Part shown: one piece after another, positions 1 to 8,179 of the stretch
Numbering within the stretch: the first letter of the stretch is position 1
How the letters are laid out: each line of letters opens with the position of its first letter
NCBI GenBank assembly: GCA_964490145.1
Contig: CAZBBS010000007.1
Coordinates: 1-57,430 of the forward strand
Length of the DNA stretch: 57,430 bases
Source: Eutrophocola sp964490145
GTDB taxonomy: Bacteria > Pseudomonadota > Gammaproteobacteria > Pseudomonadales > Pseudohongiellaceae
Reading direction: 5' to 3'
Position numbers and translations under genes: made by a program
Notes under the pieces: model-generated
What the model saw: the letters and a program-made list of their open reading frames with translations, nothing else
Databases searched by the model: none
Told to the model about the DNA's origin: nothing

Positions 1-978
1 CCGATTGTGGATGATGCCCTGGCGCGCATCGACAAACTGTTCGAGGCCAAGGGCAGCATCACCGGCATCACCACCGGCTTCAAGGATCTCGACGAGATGA
101 CCTCGGGCCTGCAGAAATCCGATCTGGTCATCGTGGCAGGTCGACCCTCCATGGGTAAAACCAGTTTTGCCATGAACATGGTGGAAAACGCCATTCTCAA
201 TACCGACAACCCGGTGCTGGTCTTCAGCCTGGAAATGCCTGCCGACAGCCTGGTGGTACGTATGCTGTCCTCCATTGGCCGGATCGACCAGACCCATATG
301 CGCAACGGCCAGCTTGAGGAAGGCGACTGGGACAAGCTCACCACTGCCGTGTCCAAGATCAAGCACAAGCCGCTGTTCATTGATGACACGCCTGGCCTGA
401 GCCCCATGGAAATGCGCTCTCGGGCCCGCCGCATCTGGCGCGAACACGGACATATCGGCATGATCATGGTGGACTACCTGCAGCTTATGCAGATCAAGGG
501 CTCCTCCGAAAGCCGGACCAATGAAATCTCGGAAATTTCCCGCTCATTGAAAACCATGGCCCGTGAATTTGACTGCCCCGTGATTGCCCTGTCCCAGCTG
601 AACCGCTCGCTTGAACAGCGCCCCAACAAGCGCCCGGTCATGTCTGACCTGCGTGAGTCCGGTGCAATCGAGCAGGACGCCGACATCATCATGTTTGTGT
701 ACCGTGATGAGGTGTACAACGAGGACACGGAAAACAAGGGCGTGGCTGAAATCATCATCGGCAAGCAGCGTAATGGTCCCATTGGCACCAAGCTGCTCAG
801 CTTCATCGGCAAGTACACCCGCTTCGAGAATTACATGCCGCTGAATGACAACTTCAACAGCGGTTATTCCGGCAGCTACGGGCAGGCCGGCTCGGCCCCG
901 TCCAGCACCGCACCGCCGCCACCGCAGTACACGCCACCGCCATCCTTTGATGACGATGATCCCTTCGGAGACGACTGA
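1..978 (+). CDS. dnaB: Replicative DNA helicase DnaB, C-terminal part (5' truncated by window edge)
   Basis: ATP-dependent hexameric helicase that unwinds DNA ahead of the replisome. The reading frame is open from base 1. What remains is the RecA-like motor domain: Walker A GRPSMGKTS at bases 139-165, the Walker B stretch MIMVDYLQLM, and the DnaB-type segments SQLNRSLEQR and KQRNGPIGT. Family members are about 460 residues, so roughly 135 residues (the primase-binding N-terminal domain and linker) lie left of the window. The C-terminus is a low-complexity tail with two proline runs followed by acidic residues, probably disordered. It ends 2 bases before alr, and dnaB-alr is a common gammaproteobacterial pair. 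Confidence 0.97.
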   Translation, partial: PIVDDALARIDKLFEAKGSITGITTGFKDLDEMTSGLQKSDLVIVAGRPSMGKTSFAMNMVENAILNTDNPVLVFSLEMPADSLVVRMLSSIGRIDQTHMRNGQLEEGDWDKLTTAVSKIKHKPLFIDDTPGLSPMEMRSRARRIWREHGHIGMIMVDYLQLMQIKGSSESRTNEISEISRSLKTMAREFDCPVIALSQLNRSLEQRPNKRPVMSDLRESGAIEQDADIIMFVYRDEVYNEDTENKGVAEIIIGKQRNGPIGTKLLSFIGKYTRFENYMPLNDNFNSGYSGSYGQAGSAPSSTAPPPPQYTPPPSFDDDDPFGDD

Positions 979-980
979 GC

Positions 981-2090
981 GTGATACACCGGGTTCAGGC
1001 CGCCATTGATCTTCGCGCTCTTCAGCACAACTTCCAGATAGCCCGTCAACGGGCCGGCAGTCAGCGTGTGGTTGCCGTGATCAAGGCAAATGCCTATGGC
1101 CATGGCCTGGAAGAAGTGGCCGGCGCCCTGACGGATGCCGATATTTATGGTGTGACAGAGGTCCACGAAGCCCTGGCACTGAAAGCTGCGGGGACGGACA
1201 AACCCATTCTGGTGTTGCAAGGTCTGATGACGGAGGATGACCTTAACCTCGTCAGCGAACACACCCTGCAATTGGTGGTGCACAGCGCCGACCAGCTGAC
1301 CCTCATCGATCAGCATTTCAGCAAGTCTCCCCCCAAACAGCCCATTACCCTGTGGTTGAAAATGGATTCCGGGATGGGCCGGCTTGGCATCTCCCCGCAC
1401 GGGTATGCCACAACATTCACCGCCCTGAAAGCGCGCCCTTATGTCAGGGAGGTGATCATGATGACCCACCTGGCCAATGCCAGTCTGCCCGATTCTCCCC
1501 TGAACCTGATGCAGCTCCAGGCATTTCGCGAGGTAGAAAAAACCTTGTCGGGAGAACACCCGGTAACAAGCATTCCCTCGTCCAGCGGCATACTGGCGGA
1601 TCTGGATACCGCCTGTGACATCGCCCGCCCCGGGATCATGCTGTATGGTTCCTCGCCGTTCGACTGGCGTGAGGAGAACCTGCGCCGGGAACAGTTTGGC
1701 CTGAAAGCGGTGATGACCCTGCAGGCCCGCATCATCGCCGTGAAGGATCTCAGGGCCGGCGACAACATCGGGTATTGCTCCCAGTTCATTTGCCCCACCG
1801 ACATGCGGGTAGGTATCGTCAGCATGGGCTATGCTGATGGCTATCCCAGCAATGCACCCAATAGCACACCGGTAATGGTAGGAGACAAACGCACCGCCAC
1901 TGTGGGCCGGGTTTCCATGGATATGCTGGCCATCAACCTGTCTGAAATGCCGGATGTGGTAGCCGGCGATATTGCCACCTTGTGGGGTAACAACTTGTCG
2001 CTGGACGAAGTGGCTGCGGCAACCGGCATCCTGTCCTATAACCTGACCTGCAGTATCAATCACCGCAGAGTCGAATTCGTTTACCGGTAA
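981..2090 (+). CDS. alr: Alanine racemase
   Basis: PLP-dependent interconversion of L- and D-alanine, which supplies D-Ala for peptidoglycan. The 369-residue protein has the PLP-lysine motif VIKANAYGHG near residue 33 and the GYADGYP segment near the catalytic tyrosine of the C-terminal domain. Length is normal for the family. The GTG start at 981 is preceded by GGAGA (967-971), which lies inside the end of dnaB, so the two are probably co-transcribed. Whether the cell uses Alr or DadX for biosynthesis cannot be told from sequence; the dnaB context favours the constitutive Alr type. Confidence 0.96.
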   Translation: MIHRVQAAIDLRALQHNFQIARQRAGSQRVVAVIKANAYGHGLEEVAGALTDADIYGVTEVHEALALKAAGTDKPILVLQGLMTEDDLNLVSEHTLQLVVHSADQLTLIDQHFSKSPPKQPITLWLKMDSGMGRLGISPHGYATTFTALKARPYVREVIMMTHLANASLPDSPLNLMQLQAFREVEKTLSGEHPVTSIPSSSGILADLDTACDIARPGIMLYGSSPFDWREENLRREQFGLKAVMTLQARIIAVKDLRAGDNIGYCSQFICPTDMRVGIVSMGYADGYPSNAPNSTPVMVGDKRTATVGRVSMDMLAINLSEMPDVVAGDIATLWGNNLSLDEVAAATGILSYNLTCSINHRRVEFVYR

Positions 2091-2129
2091 TTGTTCAACA
2101 GTACTTGGCTGCAAAAAGGAGACTCTGGG

Positions 2130-2555
2130 ATGGAAATACAGACCATGAAAGGACACTGTCTTTGCGGGCAGGTCAGCGTGGAAGCCCACTCAGTAAACTC
2201 CCATACCGGGGCCTGTCACTGCAACATGTGCCGCCGCTGGGGTGGTGGTCCGTTTATGGCCGTGGACTGTGGCACTGACGTGAACTTCACCGGTGAGGAC
2301 AGCATTTCCCGCTACGCCTCCTCCGCATGGGCTGAAAGAGGATTTTGCGCCAACTGTGGTACTCACCTGTTTTATCATCTCAAGGGCAAGGGCCAGTACA
2401 TGATGCCGGCGGGTTTGTTTGATGCCGAATCACAACTGGTTCTGGACCACCAGATATTCATCGAGGAAAAACCGGCCTACTATGATTTTGCCAATGACAC
2501 CCACAACATGACCGGTGCGGAAGTCTTTGCCAGTGTAAGTAGTGAAAATGAATAG
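2130..2555 (+). CDS. GFA / CENP-V-fold zinc protein
   Basis: A 141-residue protein of the glutathione-dependent formaldehyde-activating enzyme (GFA) fold. The zinc-binding cysteine pattern is clear: CLCG near the N-terminus, CHCNMC about 25 residues later, and CANCGTH in the middle. The frame is open further upstream, but ATG 2130 has AAGGAG (2116-2121) 8 bases before it and gives the usual family length, so I chose it. Most members of this family have no proven formaldehyde activity, so the substrate is unknown. It lies between alr and radA on the same strand. Confidence 0.85.
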   Translation: MEIQTMKGHCLCGQVSVEAHSVNSHTGACHCNMCRRWGGGPFMAVDCGTDVNFTGEDSISRYASSAWAERGFCANCGTHLFYHLKGKGQYMMPAGLFDAESQLVLDHQIFIEEKPAYYDFANDTHNMTGAEVFASVSSENE

Positions 2556-2566
2556 GCTGACCCTGC

Positions 2567-3943
2567 ATGGCTAAAACCAAAACCGCCTATGTCTGCAGTG
2601 ATTGCGGCGCCGAATATGCCAAGTGGCAGGGGCAGTGTATTGCCTGTACCGAGTGGAACACGCTGACCCGTATTTCCCTGGGTGCGGCCACCACACCATC
2701 GGCTCCCAAGCAGTTCAAACGCAAAGGTATCAGTGGTGATGCCGGTGTCTCCCCCGTGCAAACCCTGGGCGCGATCAGCCTGGAGGAACAACCCCGCTTC
2801 ACCACCACCATGAACGAGTTCGACCGCGTCCTTGGCGGTGGTCTTGTGCCTGGCTCGGTGTGCCTCATCGGTGGCAATCCTGGCGCCGGTAAAAGCACGT
2901 TGCTGTTACAGGTGATGTGCCAGCTGTCCCAGACCATGGAAGCCCTGTATGTCACCGGCGAGGAAAGTCTGCAGCAGGTGGGGATGCGGGCCCGTCGCCT
3001 GGGCCTGCCCATGGACAAGCTCAAGATGCTGGCCGAAACCAACATCGAGGAAATCACCCGGGTGGCTGAAGAGTGCCAGCCAAAAATCATCGTGGTGGAT
3101 TCCATCCAGGTGATGTATTCCGGTGATGTCGCCTCTGCTCCTGGCAGCGTCAGCCAGGTGCGGGAATGTGCCGCCTACCTGATCCAGTATGCCAAGCAAA
3201 CCGGCACTGCGCTGTTTCTGGTCGGCCATGTCACCAAGGAAGGCAGTCTGGCAGGACCCAAAGTACTGGAACACATGATTGACTGTTTCATGATGCTGGA
3301 AGGCAACGACGACAGCCGCTTTCGCACCCTGAGAGGCCAAAAGAACCGTTTTGGCGCGGTGAATGAACTGGGCGTGTTCGCCATGACGGAAACCGGATTG
3401 AAGGAGGTTAAAAATCCCTCGGCGATTTTTCTCGCGCGAACTGAAGAGACCTCACCTGGCAGTCTGGTGGTTGTCCTCTGGGAAGGCACCCGTCCACTGC
3501 TGGTGGAAATCCAGGCCCTGGTGGATGCCAGCCAGTACAGCAACCCCAGGCGGGTTGCGGTGGGCCTGGACAACAACCGGGTCGCCATGCTGCTGGCCGT
3601 GCTGCATCGCCATGGCGGGATGTTCATGGCTGACCAGGATGTATTTGTGAATGTCGTGGGTGGGGTAAAAGTCAGCGAAACCAGTGCTGACCTGGCCCTG
3701 CTTCTGGCCATAGTCTCCAGTTTCCGGGACAAGGCCTTGCCACGGGAACTGGTGGTATTTGGTGAAGTGGGTCTGGCCGGAGAAATCCGCCCGGTGCCCA
3801 GTGGACAGGAACGCTTGCAGGAAGCTTCCAAGCATGGCTTTACCCGCGCCATCGTGCCCAAATCCAATGCGCCCAAGAAAAAGATCGAGGGCATGGAAGT
3901 CATCGCCGTCAGCAAACTCAGTGAAGCCCTGGATGCCCTGTAA
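2567..3943 (+). CDS. radA: DNA repair protein RadA (Sms)
   Basis: RecA-related ATPase/helicase that drives branch migration during recombinational repair. The domains are complete in 458 residues: an N-terminal zinc finger with C10/C13 and C24/C27, Walker A GGNPGAGKS at 102-110, the RadA-specific KNRFG motif at 259-263, and a C-terminal Lon-protease-like domain (segment GEVGLAGEIRPV). ATG 2567 lies 11 bases after the GFA gene. Its TAA overlaps the ATG of the downstream DnaT-like gene (TAATG), implying translational coupling. Confidence 0.97.
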   Translation: MAKTKTAYVCSDCGAEYAKWQGQCIACTEWNTLTRISLGAATTPSAPKQFKRKGISGDAGVSPVQTLGAISLEEQPRFTTTMNEFDRVLGGGLVPGSVCLIGGNPGAGKSTLLLQVMCQLSQTMEALYVTGEESLQQVGMRARRLGLPMDKLKMLAETNIEEITRVAEECQPKIIVVDSIQVMYSGDVASAPGSVSQVRECAAYLIQYAKQTGTALFLVGHVTKEGSLAGPKVLEHMIDCFMMLEGNDDSRFRTLRGQKNRFGAVNELGVFAMTETGLKEVKNPSAIFLARTEETSPGSLVVVLWEGTRPLLVEIQALVDASQYSNPRRVAVGLDNNRVAMLLAVLHRHGGMFMADQDVFVNVVGGVKVSETSADLALLLAIVSSFRDKALPRELVVFGEVGLAGEIRPVPSGQERLQEASKHGFTRAIVPKSNAPKKKIEGMEVIAVSKLSEALDAL

Positions 3944-5028
3944 TGTCTTCTTCACTGATCCCTGAACGCCCCCTGCTTATATCGCCCACCCTGGCAGCCA
4001 CCATCGGCCTGGAAGAGGCAGTGATGCTGCATGTCATCAGTGAATTAATGCTGCGCCTTGGTGTAAATCACGACCAGGGACTCGACTGGGTCACGCTTGG
4101 ATTGAAGGACCTGTCAGAAGCCCTGCCATTCTGGAGCCTGGCGGATATCAAACGCATCCAGGACAGCCTGCTGGCCAAGGGCTTGATACAGGTCGAGAGC
4201 GAAGCAGGGTCCCCGGACAAGTGCCGAATTGCCATCAACCAGCCCGGTCGTCGCAACCCTTCACCACCGGCCACCACGCCTCGGCACCAGCCGCCCCCCC
4301 CGAAACCGGCTTCCGTTTACCAGGCATCACCAAGCGGCATTGCCACGCCCATTCCGGACAACTGGCAGCCCAATGAAGACCTTTACCAGTTATGTGAAAA
4401 ACGCAATATTCCGCGCACCTTTGTCGATGAGCACGTCAGACTGTTTGTCATCAGCCAGCAGGAACGGCGTAAAAACCAGTACTCCTGGCACAACACCTTT
4501 TACAAGTACATCGTGCGCGAGTGGGAAAACAGCCGCAGCCACCAGGGCCTGAAAGAGCTGGAAGCCAATATGTCCGCTGACTGGCAGCCCAGCGGCGATG
4601 CCTACAACATCCTCGAACATGCCGGCATCAATCATTCCTTTATCGAGGATGCGGTACCGGAATTTGTGCTGTACTGGCGGGAAACCGGTCTGAAAACCAG
4701 TACCTGGAATACCAGATTCATTGCCCATGTGCGCAAGCAGTGGGCCAAATTCGAGGCGACGCTGGAACACGACACCACCCCGACCCTGCTGTCAGAAAAC
4801 TACCAGCCCAGTGATGAGGTGTATGACGTACTGGCCCTGGCCAATATCAATGAGGATTTTGCCCGCGCCCTGATTCCTGAATTCATCCTGTACTGGCGCG
4901 AGCGCAAGGAAGTGTCCTCGTCCTGGCACACCAAATTCCTGCAGCATGTGAAGTACAAGTGGAGTCATCAACAGGAAAACAGCCAGGATTTTGTGCAGAA
5001 AGTCACCGACCGCAGCTGGGCCGACTAG
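3943..5028 (+). CDS. DnaT-like primosomal/ssDNA-binding protein with three DnaT-type repeats
   Basis: A 361-residue protein translated from an ATG that overlaps the radA stop. Residues 5-100 form a helical, winged-helix-like N-terminal region. A proline-rich linker (104-138) follows, then three tandem copies of the DnaT C-terminal ssDNA-binding module at about 139-194, 213-267 and 286-340. Each runs from WQP or YQP, through a helix ending in F(V/I)xYWR or similar, to SWHxxF(x)5-7W. E. coli DnaT has one such module. By homology it should act in primosome assembly or replication restart, which fits its coupling to radA, but three modules is unusual and the exact role is inferred. Confidence 0.75.
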   Translation: MSSSLIPERPLLISPTLAATIGLEEAVMLHVISELMLRLGVNHDQGLDWVTLGLKDLSEALPFWSLADIKRIQDSLLAKGLIQVESEAGSPDKCRIAINQPGRRNPSPPATTPRHQPPPPKPASVYQASPSGIATPIPDNWQPNEDLYQLCEKRNIPRTFVDEHVRLFVISQQERRKNQYSWHNTFYKYIVREWENSRSHQGLKELEANMSADWQPSGDAYNILEHAGINHSFIEDAVPEFVLYWRETGLKTSTWNTRFIAHVRKQWAKFEATLEHDTTPTLLSENYQPSDEVYDVLALANINEDFARALIPEFILYWRERKEVSSSWHTKFLQHVKYKWSHQQENSQDFVQKVTDRSWAD

Positions 5029-5070
5029 AACGCCAGGGCGCTGCTGCCCCCGTTTTCCAAGCCGATGTGA

Positions 5071-5631
5071 TTACTGCTGAAAGGGTACCGAACTATATTC
5101 GACCACGATCACATAGGCGTCTTCGCTGGTCTCAACCGTTGAAATCGGATAGGGGTCAGCCTGGGCCAGGCGGAAATACGTGCCTTTGTGTACATGTTCG
5201 GAAAGGCTCAATCCCTGAAGCGTCAGGCTAAACCCCGTAATCCGGGTATTACCATCCGCCAGGCTTTCCACCAGCTCAATGAGCACAGTCACCTTGCCGG
5301 CAGTAATGCAGACCACATCACTGGGACAGCGGTCTTCTGTCAGCAGTTTGGTGAATGTCAGGGTTGTGTTTTCATTGAACTGAATGGTTTCACCAAAGGT
5401 CAGCGTCAGTTGCTGCACCTTGTTTTCTGATCCGTCGCCGCGTTTGAAATCCACCAGTTGAAACTGGCCGGTTTTTGCATCGGTCAGATTCAGGGTCACA
5501 TCGGTATAGGAGGCCTGATCATCCACCACCAGTGAGGGAAGCTCCAGCATGCCGGTTCTGGTATTAAAGGTGGCGGGCTGCGCCGATAACGCCGCACTGG
5601 CAAAAAGCAAAAACAACAAGGTGTACTTCAA
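5071..5631 (-). CDS. Exported hypothetical protein
   Basis: I do not recognise the family. The 186-residue product starts with a classic signal peptide (lysine, then a Leu/Phe/Ala-rich core, then ALSA) and would be periplasmic or secreted. The body is rich in beta-type alternation (TFNTRTGMLELPSL, YTDVTLNLTD) and has two cysteines (DRCPSDVVC) that could form a disulfide. The start is TTG 5631, chosen because a GAGGAG ribosome site lies 7 bases upstream and the signal peptide begins exactly there. A further upstream TTG would add 13 residues that spoil the signal peptide. It converges with the DnaT-like gene. Confidence 0.7.
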   Translation of the reverse strand: MKYTLLFLLFASAALSAQPATFNTRTGMLELPSLVVDDQASYTDVTLNLTDAKTGQFQLVDFKRGDGSENKVQQLTLTFGETIQFNENTTLTFTKLLTEDRCPSDVVCITAGKVTVLIELVESLADGNTRITGFSLTLQGLSLSEHVHKGTYFRLAQADPYPISTVETSEDAYVIVVEYSSVPFQQ

Positions 5632-5703
5632 GACAACTCTCCTCAACTCAGTCTGCTGCCACCATAACAAAGGCGGATGAATCCGAACTTAATATATCCT
5701 GTG

Positions 5704-6174
5704 TTACAGGCCCAGTTCGGTCAGGCCCGGATGGTCGTCGGGCCTGGGGCCGTGAGGCCAGTGGAATTTTCGTTCGCCCTCACTGATTGGCAGGTCATTA
5801 ATGCTTGCTCGCCGCACGGCCATGTAGCCGTTCTCATCAAACTCCCAGTTTTCGTTGCCATAGGAGCGATACCACTGCCCGGCATCATCATGCCACTCAT
5901 AGGCAAAGCGCACGGCAATGCGATTATCCGTGAAAGCCCAGATCTCCTTGATCAGGCGATACTCCTGTTCCCGCGCCCATTTCCGGGTCAGAAATTTAAC
6001 GATTTCCTCCCGCCCGTTCAGGAACTCGGACCGATTACGCCACTGGCTGTCTGGCGTATACGCCATGGACACCTTCTCGGGATTGCGATTGTTCCAGGCA
6101 TCCTCGGCAGCACGAACCTTCCTGACGGCAGTTTCATAGGTGAAGGGCGGCAAAGGGGGGCGGGGTTCAGTCAT
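5704..6174 (-). CDS. NTF2/SnoaL-like protein, DUF1348 family
   Basis: A 156-residue cone-fold (NTF2-like) protein. The segments WNNRNPEKVSMAYT, SQWRNRSEFLNGREEI, RFAYEWHDDAGQWYRSYGNENWEF and FHWPHGPRP are typical of the DUF1348 family. No enzyme activity is established for this family that I can name; members are small stand-alone proteins. ATG 6174 gives the usual length and has only a weak GAGAGAG ribosome site. The open frame upstream runs through the heptamer repeat at 6229-6284 and is not likely coding. The repeat sits 55 bases before the start codon and could affect expression. Confidence 0.85.
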   Translation of the reverse strand: MTEPRPPLPPFTYETAVRKVRAAEDAWNNRNPEKVSMAYTPDSQWRNRSEFLNGREEIVKFLTRKWAREQEYRLIKEIWAFTDNRIAVRFAYEWHDDAGQWYRSYGNENWEFDENGYMAVRRASINDLPISEGERKFHWPHGPRPDDHPGLTELGL

Positions 6175-6228
6175 CGGGCACTCTCTCTCGGGAAACAGGA
6201 AGTCGGTAGAGGGGTAGTATAGAGCAAA

Positions 6229-6284
6229 GAGGCAGGAGGCAGGAGGCAGGAGGCAGGAGGCAGGAGGCAGGAGGCAGGAGGCAG
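6229..6284. repeat. Tandem heptamer repeat, eight perfect copies of GAGGCAG
   Basis: Eight uninterrupted 7-bp units. The same unit recurs at the right edge of the window (57380 onward), and related sequence forms the arms of the element at 50431-50575. About 100 bases to the right (6382-6408) the complement of a related sequence appears, so the tract looks like one expanded arm of an inverted-repeat element. Confidence 0.95.
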
Positions 6285-6408
6285 GGACGATGATCGTTTT
6301 TCCGGGATAACCGTCAAGTATTTTTTTCCACCTAAAGTAAAACTTAAGTCCAGAAACCCAAAACCCTCCAGAAACAACCCAGCCTCTTGTCTCCTGCCTC
6401 CTGTCTCC
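6229..6408. repeat. Dispersed inverted-repeat element, copy 1
   Basis: The left arm is the GAGGCAG tract (6229-6284) and the right arm is its degenerate complement at 6382-6408. Read on the minus strand, 6402-6367 matches the left end of the element at 50431: GAGACAAGA, then GC, a G-run, TTG, then TTTCTGGA. This shared order of words in two non-coding sites supports a common element rather than coincidence. It fills most of the 291-base gap between the DUF1348 gene and the gene at 6466. Confidence 0.7.
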
Positions 6409-6448
6409 AGCGCGGAGCGCTGCTGCCAGCACTCTGGCTAATTTAGGG

Positions 6449-6454
6449 TATACT
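6449..6454 (+). promoter_or_regulatory. Possible -10 element upstream of the 6466 gene
   Basis: TATACT in the context GGGTATACTGC, 11 bases before the ATG at 6466. The identical 11-mer occurs upstream of the DMT transporter (8088-8098). No convincing -35 is seen at either place, and the -10 is very close to the first ATG, so a near-leaderless transcript or a later start would have to be assumed. Confidence 0.3.
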
Positions 6455-6465
6455 GCCGGGCACTT

Positions 6466-7095
6466 ATGGACACAAAAAATTCTTCAAACTACCAAACTCT
6501 CCTGGTGCTGGTGCTGGCCTTCATCTCGGGCTTCATCATCATGGCGATCGAGTTGTTGGGCGGTCGTATCCTGGCCCCCTACTTCGGCTCATCAATCTAC
6601 GTCTGGGGCAGCATCATCACCATCTTCATGCTGTCACTCTCGCTGGGCTATCTGTGCGGCGGCAAGCTCTCACTGGGTCATCCTTCCCTGAAAATCTACG
6701 GCAGCTTTTTTGCCGCCGCCGCTGTGTTGCTCCTGCCCCTGATTGTCTGGAGCAATGCCATCATGGAAGAAATGTTTTTGCGTATTGAGGATCCCCGCTA
6801 TGGTTCACTGGTGGTATCCATGCTGCTGTTCTTTCTGCCTACGGCTGTTATGGGCATGATCGCACCCTATTCCGTCCGTCTGCTGGTGGACAGCACCCAC
6901 GGCAGTGGGCATGTGGCCGGCAAGCTGTATTTCATTTCCACGCTGGGCAGCGCTATTGGCACCCTGGCCACGTCGTTTTACCTGGTGCTGTGGTTCGAGG
7001 TGAACCAGATTCTGTTCACCATGGGCGGCACTCTGCTAGCCGCAGGAATCCTTGCTATCATGGCTGGCATGTCAGCCACCACGGAACCCTCATGA
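6466..7095 (+). CDS. Membrane half of a fused MFS/spermidine-synthase-type protein
   Basis: A 209-residue hydrophobic protein with about six membrane segments. It matches the N-terminal transporter-like domain found in large spermidine-synthase-like proteins (GFIIMAIELLGGRILAPYFG, then SLGYLCGGKLS, then a TMG/GMIAPY-type loop). It carries no methyltransferase or aminopropyltransferase domain; that is encoded by the next gene, whose ATG overlaps this stop as ATGA. The pair is probably translationally coupled and works as one unit. Substrate and direction of transport are unknown. Confidence 0.8.
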   Translation: MDTKNSSNYQTLLVLVLAFISGFIIMAIELLGGRILAPYFGSSIYVWGSIITIFMLSLSLGYLCGGKLSLGHPSLKIYGSFFAAAAVLLLPLIVWSNAIMEEMFLRIEDPRYGSLVVSMLLFFLPTAVMGMIAPYSVRLLVDSTHGSGHVAGKLYFISTLGSAIGTLATSFYLVLWFEVNQILFTMGGTLLAAGILAIMAGMSATTEPS

Positions 7096-8030
7096 GACAA
7101 GGACCCTCCTCCCTGGCCAGGCCATACCCCAGATGGCATGGCCTGGTCATCCTGGCCGTATTCCTGGGTTTTGCGAGTTTCAGCGCCTTTGCCCAGAATG
7201 GCCTGCGTTATATTCACCAGGAGCGTTCGCTGTACCGCAACATTCTGGTTACCGAGGATTCCCAACGCCGCTGCCTGCGTTTCACCATTACCTCAACCAT
7301 CGGCCAAAACCAGAGCTGTCAGTATCTCGATCGTCCTGAAGAGTTTGTCTTTCCCTATGCCCGCATGACGCTGTCCAGCCTGCTGGTGCAGGACAATCCT
7401 GAACGCATTCTGATTGTCGGCCTGGGCGGCGGCACACTGTCTGCGGCGTACAGCTCGCTGTTTCCCAACGCCGAGATCGTGATTTCCGAAATCGATGATG
7501 CCGTATTCCGGGTGGCACGTGATTATTTCGACTTTCAGGAAACCGAACAGGTAAAAGTGCTGGTGGGCGATGCCAGGGTGCATGTGAAACGGGCTGGTCT
7601 GCGGGGCGAAAAATTTGACCTGGTGATACTGGATGCCTTTAACGGCGAATACATTCCTGAACACCTGATGACGGCCGAATTCCTCGAGGAAGTCAAAGCC
7701 CTGTTGCCAGAAAACGGCATGGTGGTGGCCAATACCTTTTCCACCAGTCGTCTGTATGCGGCTGAGTCAAATACCTATCGGGAAGTGTTTGGCGAGTTTT
7801 ACAACATCCGCATGAGCGGTACCGGCAACCGGGTCATCGTTGCTTCCCGCCAGGCACTGCCTGACCAGCAAACCCTGGAAGACCGCGCACCGGCCCTGCG
7901 TGAACGTCTGGCCCGCTTCGGCATGAACATTCTTGAGTTTCCGAAACTGCTCAGCACAGAAGTCACCTGGGATACCAGTCAGCGCATCCTGACAGACCAG
8001 TATTCACCGGCCAATTTGCTGAACAACTAG
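7092..8030 (+). CDS. Spermidine-synthase-like enzyme with N-terminal membrane anchor
   Basis: 312 residues. Residues about 15-35 form a hydrophobic segment (WHGLVILAVFLGFASFSAFA), either a signal anchor or the seventh helix of the membrane half. The rest has the Rossmann fold of spermidine synthases: GLGGGTLSAAY for the nucleotide loop, VISEIDDAV with the acidic residue that binds the decarboxy-SAM ribose in true synthases, and LVILDAFNGEYIPEHL in place of the canonical DSSDP motif. Loss of that motif argues against authentic putrescine aminopropylation. ATG 7092 overlaps the previous stop. Many such SpeE-like proteins are of unknown function. Confidence 0.8.
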   Translation: MRQGPSSLARPYPRWHGLVILAVFLGFASFSAFAQNGLRYIHQERSLYRNILVTEDSQRRCLRFTITSTIGQNQSCQYLDRPEEFVFPYARMTLSSLLVQDNPERILIVGLGGGTLSAAYSSLFPNAEIVISEIDDAVFRVARDYFDFQETEQVKVLVGDARVHVKRAGLRGEKFDLVILDAFNGEYIPEHLMTAEFLEEVKALLPENGMVVANTFSTSRLYAAESNTYREVFGEFYNIRMSGTGNRVIVASRQALPDQQTLEDRAPALRERLARFGMNILEFPKLLSTEVTWDTSQRILTDQYSPANLLNN

Positions 8031-8179
8031 TTCCCGGCAGGAAGTTAAGCCTGATTGAAAGAATCCCCGCGCCGGAACGGTAATCTCGGGTATACTGCTG
8101 CCTGGCAGATTTTACCGGCAGGCTCCACCCCGGGAACCATGGTAAGTATTCATCTGCGCTCAAACACACCAAGACCGCA

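Noticed and set aside
876..2189. Long open frame (437 codons) on the minus strand opposite alr
   Set aside because: It is the complement of a well-supported racemase gene; its translation is His/Gly/Gln-rich with no family features.
6229..6284. Heptamer array as a CRISPR
   Set aside because: Units are 7 bp, contiguous and without spacers, and no cas genes are present.
6175..6432. N-terminal extension of the DUF1348 gene through the heptamer repeat
   Set aside because: The repeat length is not a multiple of three, the extension has no conserved residues, and ATG 6174 gives the family length.
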